Shown: positions 5,428 to 6,208 of the stretch, piece by piece
How the letters are laid out: every line of letters begins with the position of its first letter
Numbering within the stretch: the first letter of the stretch is position 1
Assembly: GCA_031262845.1 (NCBI GenBank)
Contig: JAISGZ010000075.1
Location: 1 to 6,208 of the forward strand
Origin: Propionibacteriaceae bacterium
Lineage (GTDB): Bacteria > Actinomycetota > Actinomycetes > Propionibacteriales > Propionibacteriaceae
Reading direction: 5' to 3'
Length of the DNA: 6,208 bases
The notes under the pieces: model-generated
Told to the model about the DNA's origin: nothing
Seen by the model: the letters and a program-made list of their open reading frames with translations, nothing else
The model's database searches: none
Translations under genes and position numbers: made by a program

Positions 5428-6208
5428 GGATTGACCTGACTAAAACGGTGGGCGACTGTGGCGGCCACTGCATTGATGATGACGACGACCACGGTCAGCA
5501 CCACGGCGGTGGCGTAGGCGGCGTCGGTGTGGAGCCCTTCGCTGGAGAGGGCGTAGAGGTGGACGGACAGGGTGCGGGCCGAGTCCCCGCCTGAAGTCGG
5601 AACTTGAGCGACCGTGCCGGCGGTGTAAATCAGGGCCGCCGATTCGCCGATGATGCGGCCGACGGCCAAGATGACACCGGCCATGATGCCGCCGCTGGCG
5701 GCCGGCAGAATGATTCGCCCAACCGTTCGCAGCCGGCCGGCGCCGAGACTGAGGGCAGCTTCCCGGTAGCCACCAGGGACAGCCCGCAGCGCTTCCTCGG
5801 TCGACCGGATAATCAACGGCAGGATCATGATCCCGAGGGTGACGGCGCCGGCGGTCAGGGAGAACCCCCAACCGAGCCAGGTGACGAAACAGAGCAGTCC
5901 GAACAGACCGTAGACAATTGACGGGATACCGGCCAAGGTGTCGGTCATCAAACCGACCAGGCGTACGAAACGACTCCCCGAGCGGGCGTATTCAGTCAGC
6001 CAGATCGCCGTGATCACACCTAGTGGAACCGCTAAGACCAAGGTCAGACCGGTGATCATCAGAGTGGACAGTAAGGCCGGCAGCAGCGAGACGTTGTCGC
6101 TGGTGTAGGTCCAGGCGAACAGCTCCGGCTTGAGGTGGGGCAGCCCCCGGATGAGGATAAAACCCAACAGATAGAGCAACAGACCGCTGGCGATGACCGC
6201 CCCGATCC
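5424..6208 (-). CDS. pstA: Phosphate ABC transporter permease PstA (5'-partial)
   Basis: This is most of the second membrane subunit of the phosphate importer. The frame stays open through the right edge, so the true start lies outside; the TTG at 6177-6179 falls in the first membrane helix and is not the start. Reading from that codon, hydrophobic segments lie at about 1-12 (continuing upstream), 36-60, 72-100, 108-125, 160-185 and 222-245, in line with six helices. The ABC permease EAA loop is clear: [10 protein letters not shown] followed by [16 protein letters not shown] (139-170), then [11 protein letters not shown] (174-184), which is characteristic of PstA. PstA proteins are often about 280-300 residues, so only the first 30 or so are missing. 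pstC and pstS would be expected further right. The stop overlaps the pstB start by four bases. Confidence 0.94.
   Translation of the reverse strand, partial: IGAVIASGLLLYLLGFILIRGLPHLKPELFAWTYTSDNVSLLPALLSTLMITGLTLVLAVPLGVITAIWLTEYARSGSRFVRLVGLMTDTLAGIPSIVYGLFGLLCFVTWLGWGFSLTAGAVTLGIMILPLIIRSTEEALRAVPGGYREAALSLGAGRLRTVGRIILPAASGGIMAGVILAVGRIIGESAALIYTAGTVAQVPTSGGDSARTLSVHLYALSSEGLHTDAAYATAVVLTVVVVIINAVAATVAHRFSQVNP

Overview
The window looks like ordinary chromosomal DNA of a fairly GC-rich Gram-positive bacterium, most likely an actinobacterium. The reasons are the high GC of both coding and intergenic DNA, the use of GTG starts, and a UvrD-family helicase fused to a C-terminal RecB-type nuclease that resembles AdnB. 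Base composition looks even across the window, with no transposase, phage gene, tRNA, rRNA or CRISPR array. No species can be named from the sequence.

Layout. On the + strand are the C-terminal third or so of a helicase-nuclease (1-1224, cut by the left edge), a 249-bp hairpin-rich intergenic region, and a lipoprotein resembling osmoprotectant-binding proteins (1474-2415). On the - strand, read from the right edge leftwards, is a compact phosphate cluster: pstA (cut by the right edge), pstB, a PhoB-type response regulator, a PhoR-type histidine kinase, and, 104 bp further on, a small cysteine hydrolase of the YiiX/permuted NlpC-P60 type. The two strands converge at 2416-2489, where I see no convincing terminator.

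How the genes fit together. PstA and PstB are the second permease and the ATPase of the high-affinity phosphate importer. Their linkage to the two-component pair (4-bp pstA/pstB overlap, 51-bp gap, 4-bp regulator/kinase overlap) makes this pair the likely phosphate-starvation regulator. Two things are unusual. The kinase has no membrane or sensor domain at all, and no phoU lies between pstB and the regulator. The helicase-nuclease belongs to double-strand-break repair and is unrelated. The lipoprotein has no permease or ATPase gene beside it here.

The best second looks are the sensorless kinase, a 31-bp imperfect direct repeat that supplies the helicase stop codon by being read in another frame, the possible link of the cysteine hydrolase to the phosphate regulon, and the cluster of perfect palindromes ahead of the lipoprotein gene. 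I see no clear evidence of an entirely new system.
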